A DNA stretch of 64,000 nt from Clostridiales bacterium CHKCI001 (GTDB lineage: Bacteria; Bacillota; Clostridia; Lachnospirales; Lachnospiraceae), in the NCBI GenBank assembly GCA_900045905.1, contig FCNS01000004.1, positions 1 to 64,000 on the forward strand, read 5' to 3'. A program made the position numbers and the translations under genes. Below, one piece after another: positions 46,264 to 54,946 of this stretch; position 1 is the stretch's first letter, and every line of letters begins with the position of its first letter. The notes beneath the pieces were generated by a model. It had not been told where the DNA came from. It saw only the letters and a list, made by a program, of their open reading frames with translations, and did not search any database.

Positions 46264-47656
46264 AAAATGGTCCATATCCGATCGCATTCGCTATCATCAC
46301 AAGCACAAATGCCGCAATCATCATTCCACCATAAATTTTCCAACAGAATCGTATCCATGCCCCATATCCTAAATTACATAACGATAACGGAACCATAGAG
46401 CTACCTGGCCAAAAACTGTTTGTAATACCATCTCCATATTGATAAGTTAATACTAAGACCTGTTGGTTAATATTTAAGATTTTTCCAAGTGGCTGAAGAA
46501 TCGGCATAATAATAACTGCCTTTCCACTTCCCGATACAACAAGGAAGTTAAATAATGTTACAAATACATAAATAATAAGAAGTGTGAGAATTGCACTTTT
46601 TCCATAAAGTAATCCTGCCATTTTATAAACAATCGTATCCAGAATTTGAGCTTGATTCATCAACACGACAACTGAATTGGCCAGACCAATTGCAAATGCT
46701 GCTGAAAAAACTCTCATTGCACCCTGCGTAAATACATTACATACCTCATTTGGACTCATTCGGAAAATAACTGCTAACACAATTCCAAACATAATATATA
46801 ACGCTGCAATCTGAGGAAATGACCACTGATAAAATACAGCACCTACTCCTTGAATAATAATTACAGCTATAAAACAAACAAGTCCCAATATTCTGGAAGG
46901 TGTCATAATTAAAGTTTTTTCTGTTTGAACTGTTTTCTTCTGCGTCATATATTCTTCTTTCACAATACTTAATTTCGGATTTTTCTTAATTTTCTTACAG
47001 TAAAAAAACAACCCCAAAAATCCTATAATATAAAACACTACTAATCCTACAGCTCTCATTCCCATACCAGAAAACATTGGCAGTCCTACAAGTTGCTGTG
47101 CTACACCAGTTGTAAACATATTCATCATACCACATGTAAATCCGACTGTACTTCCTACAATAGCAAGACCAGCTCCGACCACTCTATCGTATCCTAGAGC
47201 AATCCCAATCGTAACAGCCAGAGGGTAGAACGGATACGCTGCTTCTCCATAACCAAGTACACCGAATATCACAAATATAGTATAAAAAATAACAACCACA
47301 GAAAACTCTCGATTTTTCATATGAGACAAAATTTTCTGTATTCCGGCTCCAAACGCTCCACTTACTTCCAAAATGTAAATCACACCAGAACAGATAAACA
47401 ATGTACCCATAATACTTGCCCCACTTACGAATCCATTGTAGACTGCTTCAAAATAATTCATAATTGTAATTGGGTTTTCACGCTCTACATAAGCAAAATT
47501 ATCTGGATTAACGATTTGCCTTCCTGTAGCCTCATCCAACACTCTTTCATACTCTCCGCTTGGAATGACCCATGAGATTACAACTACTAATAACATCATA
47601 AGCAGTAAAATAATATATACATGGGGCATCTGAAAGCCTTTTTTTGTTTTTTTCAT
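46262..47656 (-). CDS. YfcC family membrane transporter (second copy)
   Basis: A 464-residue polytopic transporter of the same family as the one at 39587-41110: start KKTKKGFQMPHVYIILLLMM, extracytoplasmic loop with VNPDNFAYVE, GYGEAAYPFYPLAV, SGSGKAVIIMPILQPL and TYQYGDGITNSFWPGSS. It most likely imports an amino acid or peptide-derived substrate for the hydrolases around it. The stop codon overlaps the edge of a structured repeat. The M20D amidohydrolase gene lies 34 bp upstream. Confidence 0.9.
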   Translation of the reverse strand: MKKTKKGFQMPHVYIILLLMMLLVVVISWVIPSGEYERVLDEATGRQIVNPDNFAYVERENPITIMNYFEAVYNGFVSGASIMGTLFICSGVIYILEVSGAFGAGIQKILSHMKNREFSVVVIFYTIFVIFGVLGYGEAAYPFYPLAVTIGIALGYDRVVGAGLAIVGSTVGFTCGMMNMFTTGVAQQLVGLPMFSGMGMRAVGLVVFYIIGFLGLFFYCKKIKKNPKLSIVKEEYMTQKKTVQTEKTLIMTPSRILGLVCFIAVIIIQGVGAVFYQWSFPQIAALYIMFGIVLAVIFRMSPNEVCNVFTQGAMRVFSAAFAIGLANSVVVLMNQAQILDTIVYKMAGLLYGKSAILTLLIIYVFVTLFNFLVVSGSGKAVIIMPILQPLGKILNINQQVLVLTYQYGDGITNSFWPGSSMVPLSLCNLGYGAWIRFCWKIYGGMMIAAFVLVMIANAIGYGPF

Positions 47657-47690
47657 CCGTCTATCTCCCTTTTCTTTTTGTTTTTTACTT

Positions 47691-48911
47691 TTATTGGTGC
47701 TTTTTCAACCATTCTACCGCACAATTGGCATAAATCGCTGCTCCTTTTGTAAATGCCTCTTCTCGAAGCATCATCTTAGCATTATGCAGCGGTGGCGCTC
47801 CCACTTCTCCATCTCCCAAACAAAGATACATGCCTGGCACTTGTTCTGTAATATAACCAAAATCTTCTGTCCCCTGCATTGGAGGTTGAACCTGAACCCT
47901 TTCTTTTCCAGCAATTTCCTCTACAAACGGAAGCAATTCTTCACAGAACGCTTCATCACTATAAGTACTTGGGGTTTCAAAACGAGTTAATTCGTAATCT
48001 CCTCTCCATGCTTTTACATAGTAATCGACTAATTCTGGAATTCGCTGCTTTAAATGATTGCGTGCTTCTCGGTTTAATGTACGCACTCCGATATGTACTT
48101 CTGCTTTTTCTGGTATAATATTTACTGCGGTTCCACCTTTTGCCACACCACAAGTCAACGCTACCATGGCTTGCGGATCGATTTCTCTCGTCACAAGCAA
48201 ATTAACAGCCTGATACACTTGATTCATAATCATTAATGGGTCAATACACAAATGTGGTTGAGAACTATGTCCACCCTGCCCTTTTATCTTTACAATATAA
48301 GTATCTAATGAAGCTGAATTAATTCCTTTACTGTAAGTAACTTCTCCAACTGCTCGATTCGAATAAATATGAATTCCAAGTGCTGCATCTACATCTGGAT
48401 TTTTTAATACACCGCTTTGAACCATCAAACGAGCCCCTGCCCCTGTTTCTTCTCCTGGCTGAAACATTAGCTTAACCGTGCCGCATAACTCAGATTCCAT
48501 CGACTTTAAGATCGCTGCTGCTCCTAACAGCATCGCCGCATGACTATCATGTCCACACATATGACCACAGCCATTTTTTGAAGCAAACGGCAAATTATTT
48601 TCTTCTCGAATCGGTAGTGCATCCATATCTGCTCGAAGTAAGATACATGGTTTACCGCTTCCAATCACTGCTGTAACTCCTGTTACCTTTTTCATCTCTG
48701 GAAATCCTGCTTCCATAAAATCTTTCGTCAATTTTTCTGGCATATCACAGCCACAATCTTGCCACAAAATTCCCATCTCATCGAGACGTTTCTTTATATA
48801 CGTGGATGTCTGTGGCAAATCCATTCCTAATTCAGGAATTTGATGCAAATACCTGCGATCTTTAATAATCTGTTCTCCCAATGCCTCCGCTTTTTTTAAT
48901 ATATCTTTCAT
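47691..48911 (-). CDS. M20D amidohydrolase (N-acyl amino acid / aminobenzoyl-glutamate type)
   Basis: A 406-residue zinc amidohydrolase. Metal motifs are RADMDALPIREENNLPF, GHMCGHDSHAAMLLGAA, FQPGEETGAGA and the C-terminal QGTEDFGYITE. Members cleave N-acyl amino acids, indole-acetyl conjugates or p-aminobenzoyl-glutamate. The lid domain spans about residues 190-310. The start follows GGGAGG and a perfect hairpin. It is part of the one-directional catabolic cluster. Confidence 0.9.
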   Translation of the reverse strand: MKDILKKAEALGEQIIKDRRYLHQIPELGMDLPQTSTYIKKRLDEMGILWQDCGCDMPEKLTKDFMEAGFPEMKKVTGVTAVIGSGKPCILLRADMDALPIREENNLPFASKNGCGHMCGHDSHAAMLLGAAAILKSMESELCGTVKLMFQPGEETGAGARLMVQSGVLKNPDVDAALGIHIYSNRAVGEVTYSKGINSASLDTYIVKIKGQGGHSSQPHLCIDPLMIMNQVYQAVNLLVTREIDPQAMVALTCGVAKGGTAVNIIPEKAEVHIGVRTLNREARNHLKQRIPELVDYYVKAWRGDYELTRFETPSTYSDEAFCEELLPFVEEIAGKERVQVQPPMQGTEDFGYITEQVPGMYLCLGDGEVGAPPLHNAKMMLREEAFTKGAAIYANCAVEWLKKHQ

Positions 48912-48923
48912 AACTACCTCCCA

Positions 48924-48965
48924 ATGCCGCAGTTTCGAAAAGGATTTCTTCTAATACTGCGGCAT
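48924..48965. promoter_or_regulatory. intercistronic hairpin directly before a ribosome site
   Basis: ATGCCGCAG (48924-48932) and CTGCGGCAT (48957-48965) form a perfect 9-bp stem. It fills the gap between the stop of the YtcJ-like gene and the GGGAGG of the M20D gene. A shorter related hairpin lies before the YtcJ-like gene itself (50659-50679) and a similar motif before the Flp pilin gene (15080-15099). Confidence 0.5.
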
Positions 48966-48970
48966 ACATT

Positions 48971-50647
48971 TTACTTAAAAGGGTTTCGGTATACACAGAC
49001 ACCATTCACCCAAGTTTCCAACACTGGAATGTCCGAAATTGCATCCATTCCTACTTCTAGAGGATTTTCTCCTAAAACAACAAAATCTGCCAGCATTCCT
49101 TCTTTTATATCACCTTTTTGACTCTCCTCAAAAGAAGCATAGGAACCTCCTACCGTATACGAATCCAATGCCTCTTTTACTGTGAAAGCCTGATCTGGTA
49201 AATATGGACCCCAAACACCATCTAAAGATTTTCTTGTTACTGCACATTGAATTCCCTTCATAACATCTGGCAATTCTACTGGACAATCGGAACCATTGGA
49301 TAATGTAATTCCCATATCTAAAAACCTTTTAAAATTATAACTGGACTTTGCACATGCTTTGCCTACTCTTTCTTCCACAATACGCATATCATAATCTAAA
49401 AATATCGATTGGATATAAGCATGAAGTCCAAGCCTCTGGAATCGTTTATAATGTTCTGGTCTCATAATCTGACAATGTACAACTCCACAACGGTGGTCAG
49501 AACTATTTCTTTCAAAGTCTTCGGCCACATTCTTAGATTGCAATTCTTTTAATAATACCGTTTCATATGCATTTAACACCATCTCCATCATGCCATCTCC
49601 AATTGCATGAATGCATACAGGCATTTTATAATTGCGAGCCATTTGAATTATCGCTGTAAGTTCCTCTGTCTCATACATTTTAATTCCTTTTGTTGTGCTG
49701 TCATCATTGTAAGGTTCTAGCATATACGCCGTTCTAGCTCCTAGAGATCCATCCCCCACAATCTTTAAAGCCCCTGGCTTAAACCAATTACAATCCCTTT
49801 TTTCATTTAAGGTTCGATTGCTTTTCTCCTGATATGGAATCCAACACTGTTCGATAAATTCTTGAATCTTTTCCAATCCATTGAAACAGCATTGCTCATT
49901 TACTCTTACTGTCAGTTGATTTTCTTTTACCAATTCTTCATAAGCTTTTACTACCGTCTGCCAACCTGTAGATGGAAAGGTAGCCAGATCATCCGTCTGT
50001 ACGGAAGTCACTCCGTAACTGCTAACCGTTTGAGAAGCTTGTTTCAGCATATCTTTTACTTCTTCCACAGAAAATGCAGGCATTCTATCATAAACAAGAC
50101 TCATTGCATTATCTCTAAAAATGCCGAGAAGCTGCCCCTTGGAATCCACATCTACAAATCCACCTTCAATCTTTGGCTGAGTCTCTATCCCCAGCTGCTC
50201 TAATGCCTTTGTATTCACCACACAAACATGACCACAGGCACGAACCGCAATAACTGGTCTTGTATCATCTACCTTATCCAGATCATATCGATTTAACATT
50301 CTGTGCTCATCCTGAAAATAGTCCTGATTAAATCCTCTACCCCACAGCCACTGCTTCTCATCTGACTGCTGTTCCTTCCACACTCGAAATGTCTGAACTA
50401 ACTTAGAAATACTCTCCGTGCACTTCGACAAATCAGCGCAACACAGCGTATAGCCAAAATTTAAAAGGTGCATATGAGAATCGTTAAAACCTGCACAGAC
50501 AAATCGACCTTGCAGATCAATTACGTTTCCCTTGTACGCCATTGCACCTTTCTCATCACCGACATATATAAAACGTCCACCATCCGTAACAAATGCTTGT
50601 TGGATGCCGTCCTGAGTATAAACTACGCCCGATTTATAAATATTCAT
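48971..50647 (-). CDS. YtcJ-like metal-dependent amidohydrolase
   Basis: A 558-residue amidohydrolase-superfamily enzyme of the YtcJ/AepA type. Visible are the N-terminal beta-sandwich, VCAGFNDSHMHLLNFG (HxH), GDGSLGARTAYML, the VCIHAIGDGMMEMV segment, VVHCQIMRP, and NGSDCPVELPD with the metal-site Asp. Known substrates are diverse amides and carbamates; here it is unassigned, but the neighbours suggest an N-acyl or peptide-like compound. AGGAGG precedes the ATG. It is cotranscribed with M20D. Confidence 0.85.
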   Translation of the reverse strand: MNIYKSGVVYTQDGIQQAFVTDGGRFIYVGDEKGAMAYKGNVIDLQGRFVCAGFNDSHMHLLNFGYTLCCADLSKCTESISKLVQTFRVWKEQQSDEKQWLWGRGFNQDYFQDEHRMLNRYDLDKVDDTRPVIAVRACGHVCVVNTKALEQLGIETQPKIEGGFVDVDSKGQLLGIFRDNAMSLVYDRMPAFSVEEVKDMLKQASQTVSSYGVTSVQTDDLATFPSTGWQTVVKAYEELVKENQLTVRVNEQCCFNGLEKIQEFIEQCWIPYQEKSNRTLNEKRDCNWFKPGALKIVGDGSLGARTAYMLEPYNDDSTTKGIKMYETEELTAIIQMARNYKMPVCIHAIGDGMMEMVLNAYETVLLKELQSKNVAEDFERNSSDHRCGVVHCQIMRPEHYKRFQRLGLHAYIQSIFLDYDMRIVEERVGKACAKSSYNFKRFLDMGITLSNGSDCPVELPDVMKGIQCAVTRKSLDGVWGPYLPDQAFTVKEALDSYTVGGSYASFEESQKGDIKEGMLADFVVLGENPLEVGMDAISDIPVLETWVNGVCVYRNPFK

Positions 50648-50658
50648 TTTTACCTCCT

Positions 50659-50679
50659 AATGCCGCACTTGCTGTGGCA
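50659..50679. promoter_or_regulatory. short hairpin before a ribosome site
   Basis: ATGCCGCA and TGTGGCAT (one G-U or mismatch) form a short stem just before the AGGAGG of the YtcJ-like gene, similar to the longer hairpin at 48924-48965. Confidence 0.4.
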
Positions 50680-50772
50680 TAAATTCAGAAAGGGGAGAAA
50701 TATTTCTTTCACCCCTTTGCCTCCATAATTAATTTTATACCATAAATTTTACCAAGTGACAAGCAAATATGT

Positions 50773-51486
50773 TTATTTCTTACAATTTCTTTTATCCAAA
50801 AGTTTTTTTTTCGCCAAATTAATCCGATTCCGATTATAAACTAAATGTAGATACATTGCATCATGCGCCCAACTTGGATCATGCGCTGCAATTGCATTCG
50901 TGATTTCTCGATGTGTCTCAATCGTCTCCTGACGAAGTACATTTCCAGTTAAATGAATAAACAGCGGAATCGAAGAGTTGATAATTGGGAGTAGACGAGG
51001 AACGACGATATTTTTACTGCTCATACCAATGGCAGTATGAAACTCAATATCTTTCTCTGCATGTTCCCTTCCTTCCATTAAAAGCTGCTCTACTTCATTA
51101 CACAATGTTTGAATCCGCTTAATATCCTCTTCATCCGCATTAGAAGCTGCTCTAGCCGCAATCGGTGGTTCTAAAAGGAATCGAATTTCCAACAAATCTT
51201 CCCCAAGTTTTTGCTTATCTCCAACAAAAGTAAATCCCAAAGGATCCTCTACAATCCCAGGAGAGGACGAAACATAGGTTCCCGATCCCTGACGAATTGT
51301 TACAATGTTACGGGAAGCCAGAAGCTTCATAGCTTCTCGTATAGAGCTGCGTCCAGCTCCCATCTCCTCAGAAAGGATGGACTCATTTGGCAGACGGTCT
51401 CCAGGTTTTAAATTTTCTTTTAAAATAAAGGAGATAATATCATCGGATAATTTTTCTGGCAAACTTTTATCATATAAATTTATCAT
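50773..51486 (-). CDS. GntR/FadR-type (FCD) transcriptional regulator
   Basis: A 237-residue regulator. The N-terminal winged helix contains LKPGDRLPNESILSEEMG and SSIREAMKLLASRNIV, with GSGTYVS at its end. The C-terminal FCD effector domain (about 90-225) has the helical DLLEIRFLLEPPIAARAA and the metal-type His residues (FHTAIGM, ETHREI). It is first in the minus-strand catabolic cluster and probably its local regulator. AGAGGA lies before the ATG. An IS605-like remnant ends immediately upstream, so its native promoter may have been displaced. Confidence 0.88.
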   Translation of the reverse strand: MINLYDKSLPEKLSDDIISFILKENLKPGDRLPNESILSEEMGAGRSSIREAMKLLASRNIVTIRQGSGTYVSSSPGIVEDPLGFTFVGDKQKLGEDLLEIRFLLEPPIAARAASNADEEDIKRIQTLCNEVEQLLMEGREHAEKDIEFHTAIGMSSKNIVVPRLLPIINSSIPLFIHLTGNVLRQETIETHREITNAIAAHDPSWAHDAMYLHLVYNRNRINLAKKKLLDKRNCKK

Positions 51487-52721
51487 ATAATTTTCCTCTA
51501 TTATTAAATATTCTTATAAAACTTTCGTGCTCGCTTTGCGGGCACCACCATGATATAAAAGTCGTGTAGACTTTGCCACTTTGGAACCTGCATACACTGT
51601 ATGAGCCAAGATCGGTTTCTTTGCCACGAAGGACACTTCCACTGCCATCGAAGGCAAGGCGTGATGTCCCCCATGCACAGATGCGGCTGATACGCATACC
51701 AAGCCTATGAGCTTTGTGCTCTACCATGGACTGAACATACTGACTGCGCCACATATGGAGCTTCTGTTTCTTTGAGCCACGTTTTCTACCCCTTCGGTCT
51801 AAATGCTCAAAGACGATTACGTCTGCATTGTGCAAAACAGCTATGTCTATGAGAAAGCTTGCGGTCTTAACGGCTATATCATCGTTAACACCTTTCGCCT
51901 TTGCCCAAAGTCTGGGTATGTTACGATTCCCATGCTGCTGTGCTTTCTTTATACGGTTAATACTATGCGTAAGATGGTCTGTTTCTTTTGGGAGCTTACA
52001 AAAATATCTCCCAAGAATAGTGCCATCCGAACGCATTACACTAACTGTAGCAGCAGTATTTATACCTAAGTCTACAGCGACAATCTTCTGGTTGGAAACA
52101 TCTGTGTTCGTAAGTGTGACCTTTTCTTCAAAAGGGAAGTCTAGAAACCATTCTTCTCCACGTTTTTGTAATGTGGGGGCACATTGCTTGCGTGTTTTGC
52201 AATGTCTGTAAATATAATCCATATCGGATCTGCGAAGCTCTACCGTGATCCAATCCCATGTATTACGGAGAAAGACTTTCATCCTCGCCTCATATCGGTC
52301 CGTCTGCTCATACATAACCGTCTTGTACATACAGGGGTATCCATATCCTACTCTTGGGTAGGATGGCTTTTTTCCACGGGTTTTCGTATCGACAGATTCC
52401 CAGTTGGTCAGACCACTTTTATAGGAGGATACCTTACCGATCCCCTCATGGATCGCTCCACGCCTTAAGTAGCTCGGAAACTTATAGAACTTCTTGTCAA
52501 AGCTGCGGTATTTCGGATCTTGATTCTTTGCTGTTTCGTGGCACAGACGCTCAACATATTGCTGTTGCAAGAGGTTGCCGTTAATGGCAGATAGATGATC
52601 CCATTCATTCAGGCAAACATGGATCAGGAAATCCACGGCATCGCGGTAAAGGGATAGGGTATCCTTGAAGATATCGTTATAGTGTTTTATCTTAACGCTG
52701 TATGTCGAATATATACTTCAT
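51470..52721 (-). pseudogene. tnpB: TnpB RNA-guided nuclease remnant
   Basis: The RuvC-I motif VAVDLGINTAATVSVM and RuvC-II FEHLDRR are present, followed by CAWGTSRLAFDGSG. Two lesions are inferred. Near the start, ATG at 52721 (with AAGGAAGGGGG upstream) is out of frame by one base with the conserved STYSVKIKHYNDIFKD segment, consistent with an extra base in the TATATATT tract. At the end, the frame lacks the expected RuvC-III D-x-ASYNIGAR segment, while a neighbouring frame encodes the similar LLYHGGARK. The longest open part is 51470-52636, starting at an internal GTG. Confidence 0.7.
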
Positions 52722-52743
52722 ACCACAAGCCCCCTTCCTTCGA

Positions 52744-53148
52744 TTACTCTTGCTTTTGATCATCGATAGAATGGTTTACCGGTTCGAGTGTTCTATCACT
52801 TACGGTAGCCACAAAATAGGATGGATTCCACAAATGGCCATCCCAGAGCTGTTTCTTTCTCTCAGGATGTTTTAGGAATAACCACCTTGCTGTGTTACAT
52901 TTTAGTATCTTAATTGCATCTGACAGGCGCAGTTGCGGCTTACAATCTACAAGCAGGTGTATATGGTCAGGCATTCTCTCCATTGCAATTGGTGTCATAT
53001 CGATAGATTTAAGCGTTTTAAGCAGATAATCTTTGACCTCTGCTTCAATATCGCCTACAAATATGGATTTTCTATATTTAGTAACCCATACAATAGGATA
53101 CTGCAATGAGTATAGATAGCCGCGACCATGTGTAACGTCTTTAGATAT
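52744..53148 (-). pseudogene. tnpA: IS200-type Y1 transposase, probably inactive
   Basis: HUH single-strand transposase: VWVTKYRK, the HUH motif PDHIHLLVD, and YFVATVSDRTLE are present. The catalytic Tyr normally sits in the V--YI--Q motif at the end of the protein; here it reads VNHSIDDQ, so Tyr is Ser (TCT in place of TAT/TAC). The frame reads back through SKDVTHGRGYLYSLQY to ATA at 53148, where relatives begin with Met, so the start codon also seems lost. The first usable start is TTG at 53106. Both changes point to an inactive copy. Confidence 0.75.
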
Positions 53149-53178
53149 TGAAAACTATACTGTTTTATCTATATTTGT

Positions 53179-53207
53179 ATTATACCATATATTTGTGGAT
53201 ATTTCAA
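53179..53207 (-). promoter_or_regulatory. promoter of the IS element
   Basis: On the minus strand TTGAAA (53207-53202) and TATAAT (53184-53179) are separated by exactly 17 bp, about 35 bp upstream of the ancestral tnpA start. It could still drive transcription toward the gntR-type gene. Confidence 0.6.
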
Positions 53208-53253
53208 GAAAAGCCGCCTAACTCACGACTAAAGTCACAAGTGTGCGGCGGCT

Positions 53254-53511
53254 ATTTATCAAAAAGAACCCATTTCAATTTCACCATATAGCAGAGTATC
53301 CAAAAGTTTAAGCTTTTACTAACAAATTTTGTAACATTTAAAAAAATATTTGATAATCGTGAATATAACCAAAAAAAAGTATTACGAATTAGCTATTATT
53401 ACATATTGTTTTTTTGTTAAAAAAGTGATACAGTAAATTCATCAGATGAATTTAGGGCATATAAAAGGAAATCAAGCAAAAAACTACATAAAAGGAGGAA
53501 AATCGAGCAAA
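53254..53511. other. intergenic region upstream of the gntP operon
   Basis: AT-rich control region between the IS left end and the sugar-acid operon. No ORF is seen. It is expected to hold the operon promoter, but no clear box pair stands out. Confidence 0.35.
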
Positions 53512-53577
53512 ATGGTCAGATGTATTTATTCAAAGAAAGAAAATGGTATGATGATTGGAGGTGATAGTAATGACTGA
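53512..53577 (+). CDS. 21-residue upstream ORF overlapping the gntP start
   Basis: ATG 53512 has a strong AAAGGAGG site and encodes MVRCIYSKKENGMMIG plus GDSND. Its TGA (53575-53577) lies past the permease ATG at 53570, an 8-bp overlap in another frame. It also covers the permease ribosome site, so its translation could couple to or regulate the permease (inference). Confidence 0.4.
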   Translation: MVRCIYSKKENGMMIGGDSND

Positions 53578-54925
53578 AACCGTATTTTCTGCTGATCCAG
53601 TAAGATTAATGATTGCAGCAGCAGTCGGAATCATTCTTCTGCTTGCGCTAATCATCAAATTTAAACTGCACCCAGTTATTTCTATGATGATTGCGGCCAT
53701 CGTGATCGGCGCAGGTGCAGGAATGCCACTTCACTTAATCAGTGAAACAGTAGAAAAAGGGGTCGGAAAAACACTCCAAGGAATTGCCCTCTTAATCGGG
53801 CTTGGGTCTATGTTTGGCGGTATTCTAGAAGTCAGTGGTGGAGCACAAAAAATCGCAAAAACATTAATTAATAAACTTGGTCAAAATAAAGCTGGATGGG
53901 CACTTGGATTGACAGGAATTGTAATCGGAACGACAGTCTTTTTTGAAGCTGGCGTCGTAATCCTGATTCCATTAGCATTTAATGTGGCAAAACAGACAAA
54001 AAAATCCACACTCTCCTATGCCATTCCACTTCTTGCTGGTCTTGCTTCTGGATATGCGTTCGTTCCGCCGTCAGCTGGTTCTGTCTTAGTCGCTAATACG
54101 TTAGGTATCAGTCTTGGAACGATGATTGCAGTCGGGATTCCAGTTGCTGTGATCTCAACAATTGTTGCAGGAATTATATGGGGAAAGATAATCGGAAACA
54201 AGATTTTTACAAAACTCCCTGTAAATATTGAGGAAGTATCCGATGATGACATAAAACTTCCACCATTTGGACTTGTACTCTCTATTATTTTAATCCCATT
54301 AATTTTAATCCTACTCAGTACGATATCTACCTATTTACCAATACCAACAAACATACAGGAAGTACTAGCCTTTCTTGGTGAGCCATTTTTGGCACTGACA
54401 ATTGCAACGTTAGTAGCAATGTATTTCCTTGGAACAAGAATGGGATACAAAAAAGATGAACTTAAAAAGATTTTAGACAAATCTTTGCGTCCTGTTGGAA
54501 TGATCCTTCTCGTTATTGCCAGTGGAGGTGTTATCCGCTGGATGCTTCAGGATTCTGGACTAGGTAATATTATAGGGCCCGCACTGGAACAAAGTGGAAT
54601 GCCATTAATTATTGTAGCTTTCCTGATTGCATTCCTCGTCCGAGCATGTGTGGGAAGTTCTATCGTAGCTATGACAATGGCTTCTGGAATTATGGCAACG
54701 ATGCCAGCAGTTGCAGGCTGCTCAAATCTCTATCTCGCAGCAATGTGTTGTGCAATCTGCGGCGGTGCAACCGCTTTAAGCCATGTTAATGATGCTGGAT
54801 TCTGGCTAGTATCCACATTTTTGGAAGTAGATGAAAAGACAACATTAAAATCATGGACGGTTATGGAAACTCTCATCGGTATCACTGGGCTTATACTCGG
54901 TTTGATCATATCAATATTTGCTTAA
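53570..54925 (+). CDS. GntP family gluconate/sugar-acid permease
   Basis: A 451-residue polytopic membrane transporter. Family features: N-terminal KFKLHPVISMMIAAIVIG, GVGKTLQGIALLIGLGSMFG, ALGLTGIVIGTTVFFEAGVV, LASGYAFVPPSAGSVLVA and RACVGSSIVAMTMASGI. GntP members import gluconate or related aldonic acids with protons. ATG 53570 has GGAGGTGATAGTA directly upstream; the frame start at 53555 has no site. It is followed 21 bp later by an IlvD/Edd dehydratase, which fits uptake and dehydration of the same sugar acid. Confidence 0.93.
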   Translation: MTETVFSADPVRLMIAAAVGIILLLALIIKFKLHPVISMMIAAIVIGAGAGMPLHLISETVEKGVGKTLQGIALLIGLGSMFGGILEVSGGAQKIAKTLINKLGQNKAGWALGLTGIVIGTTVFFEAGVVILIPLAFNVAKQTKKSTLSYAIPLLAGLASGYAFVPPSAGSVLVANTLGISLGTMIAVGIPVAVISTIVAGIIWGKIIGNKIFTKLPVNIEEVSDDDIKLPPFGLVLSIILIPLILILLSTISTYLPIPTNIQEVLAFLGEPFLALTIATLVAMYFLGTRMGYKKDELKKILDKSLRPVGMILLVIASGGVIRWMLQDSGLGNIIGPALEQSGMPLIIVAFLIAFLVRACVGSSIVAMTMASGIMATMPAVAGCSNLYLAAMCCAICGGATALSHVNDAGFWLVSTFLEVDEKTTLKSWTVMETLIGITGLILGLIISIFA

Positions 54926-54946
54926 ATATAGAAAGGAGATTTTATT

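Larger units (their letters stand above)
51510..53253 (-). mobile_element. decayed IS200/IS605-family element
   Basis: The element contains remnants of a Y1 HUH transposase (tnpA) and a TnpB nuclease gene, both on the minus strand in the order tnpA-tnpB. A hairpin AGCCGCC/GGCGGCT at 53212-53253 fits the left end, and GTGC...GCAC near 51532-51552 could be the right-end hairpin. Exact borders are not fixed; IS605 elements make no target duplication. Both genes carry lesions, so the copy is probably immobile. Confidence 0.75.

Noticed and set aside
51803-52584. Several plus-strand frames across the TnpB region
   Set aside because: They are shadows of the tnpB reading frame and lack ribosome sites.
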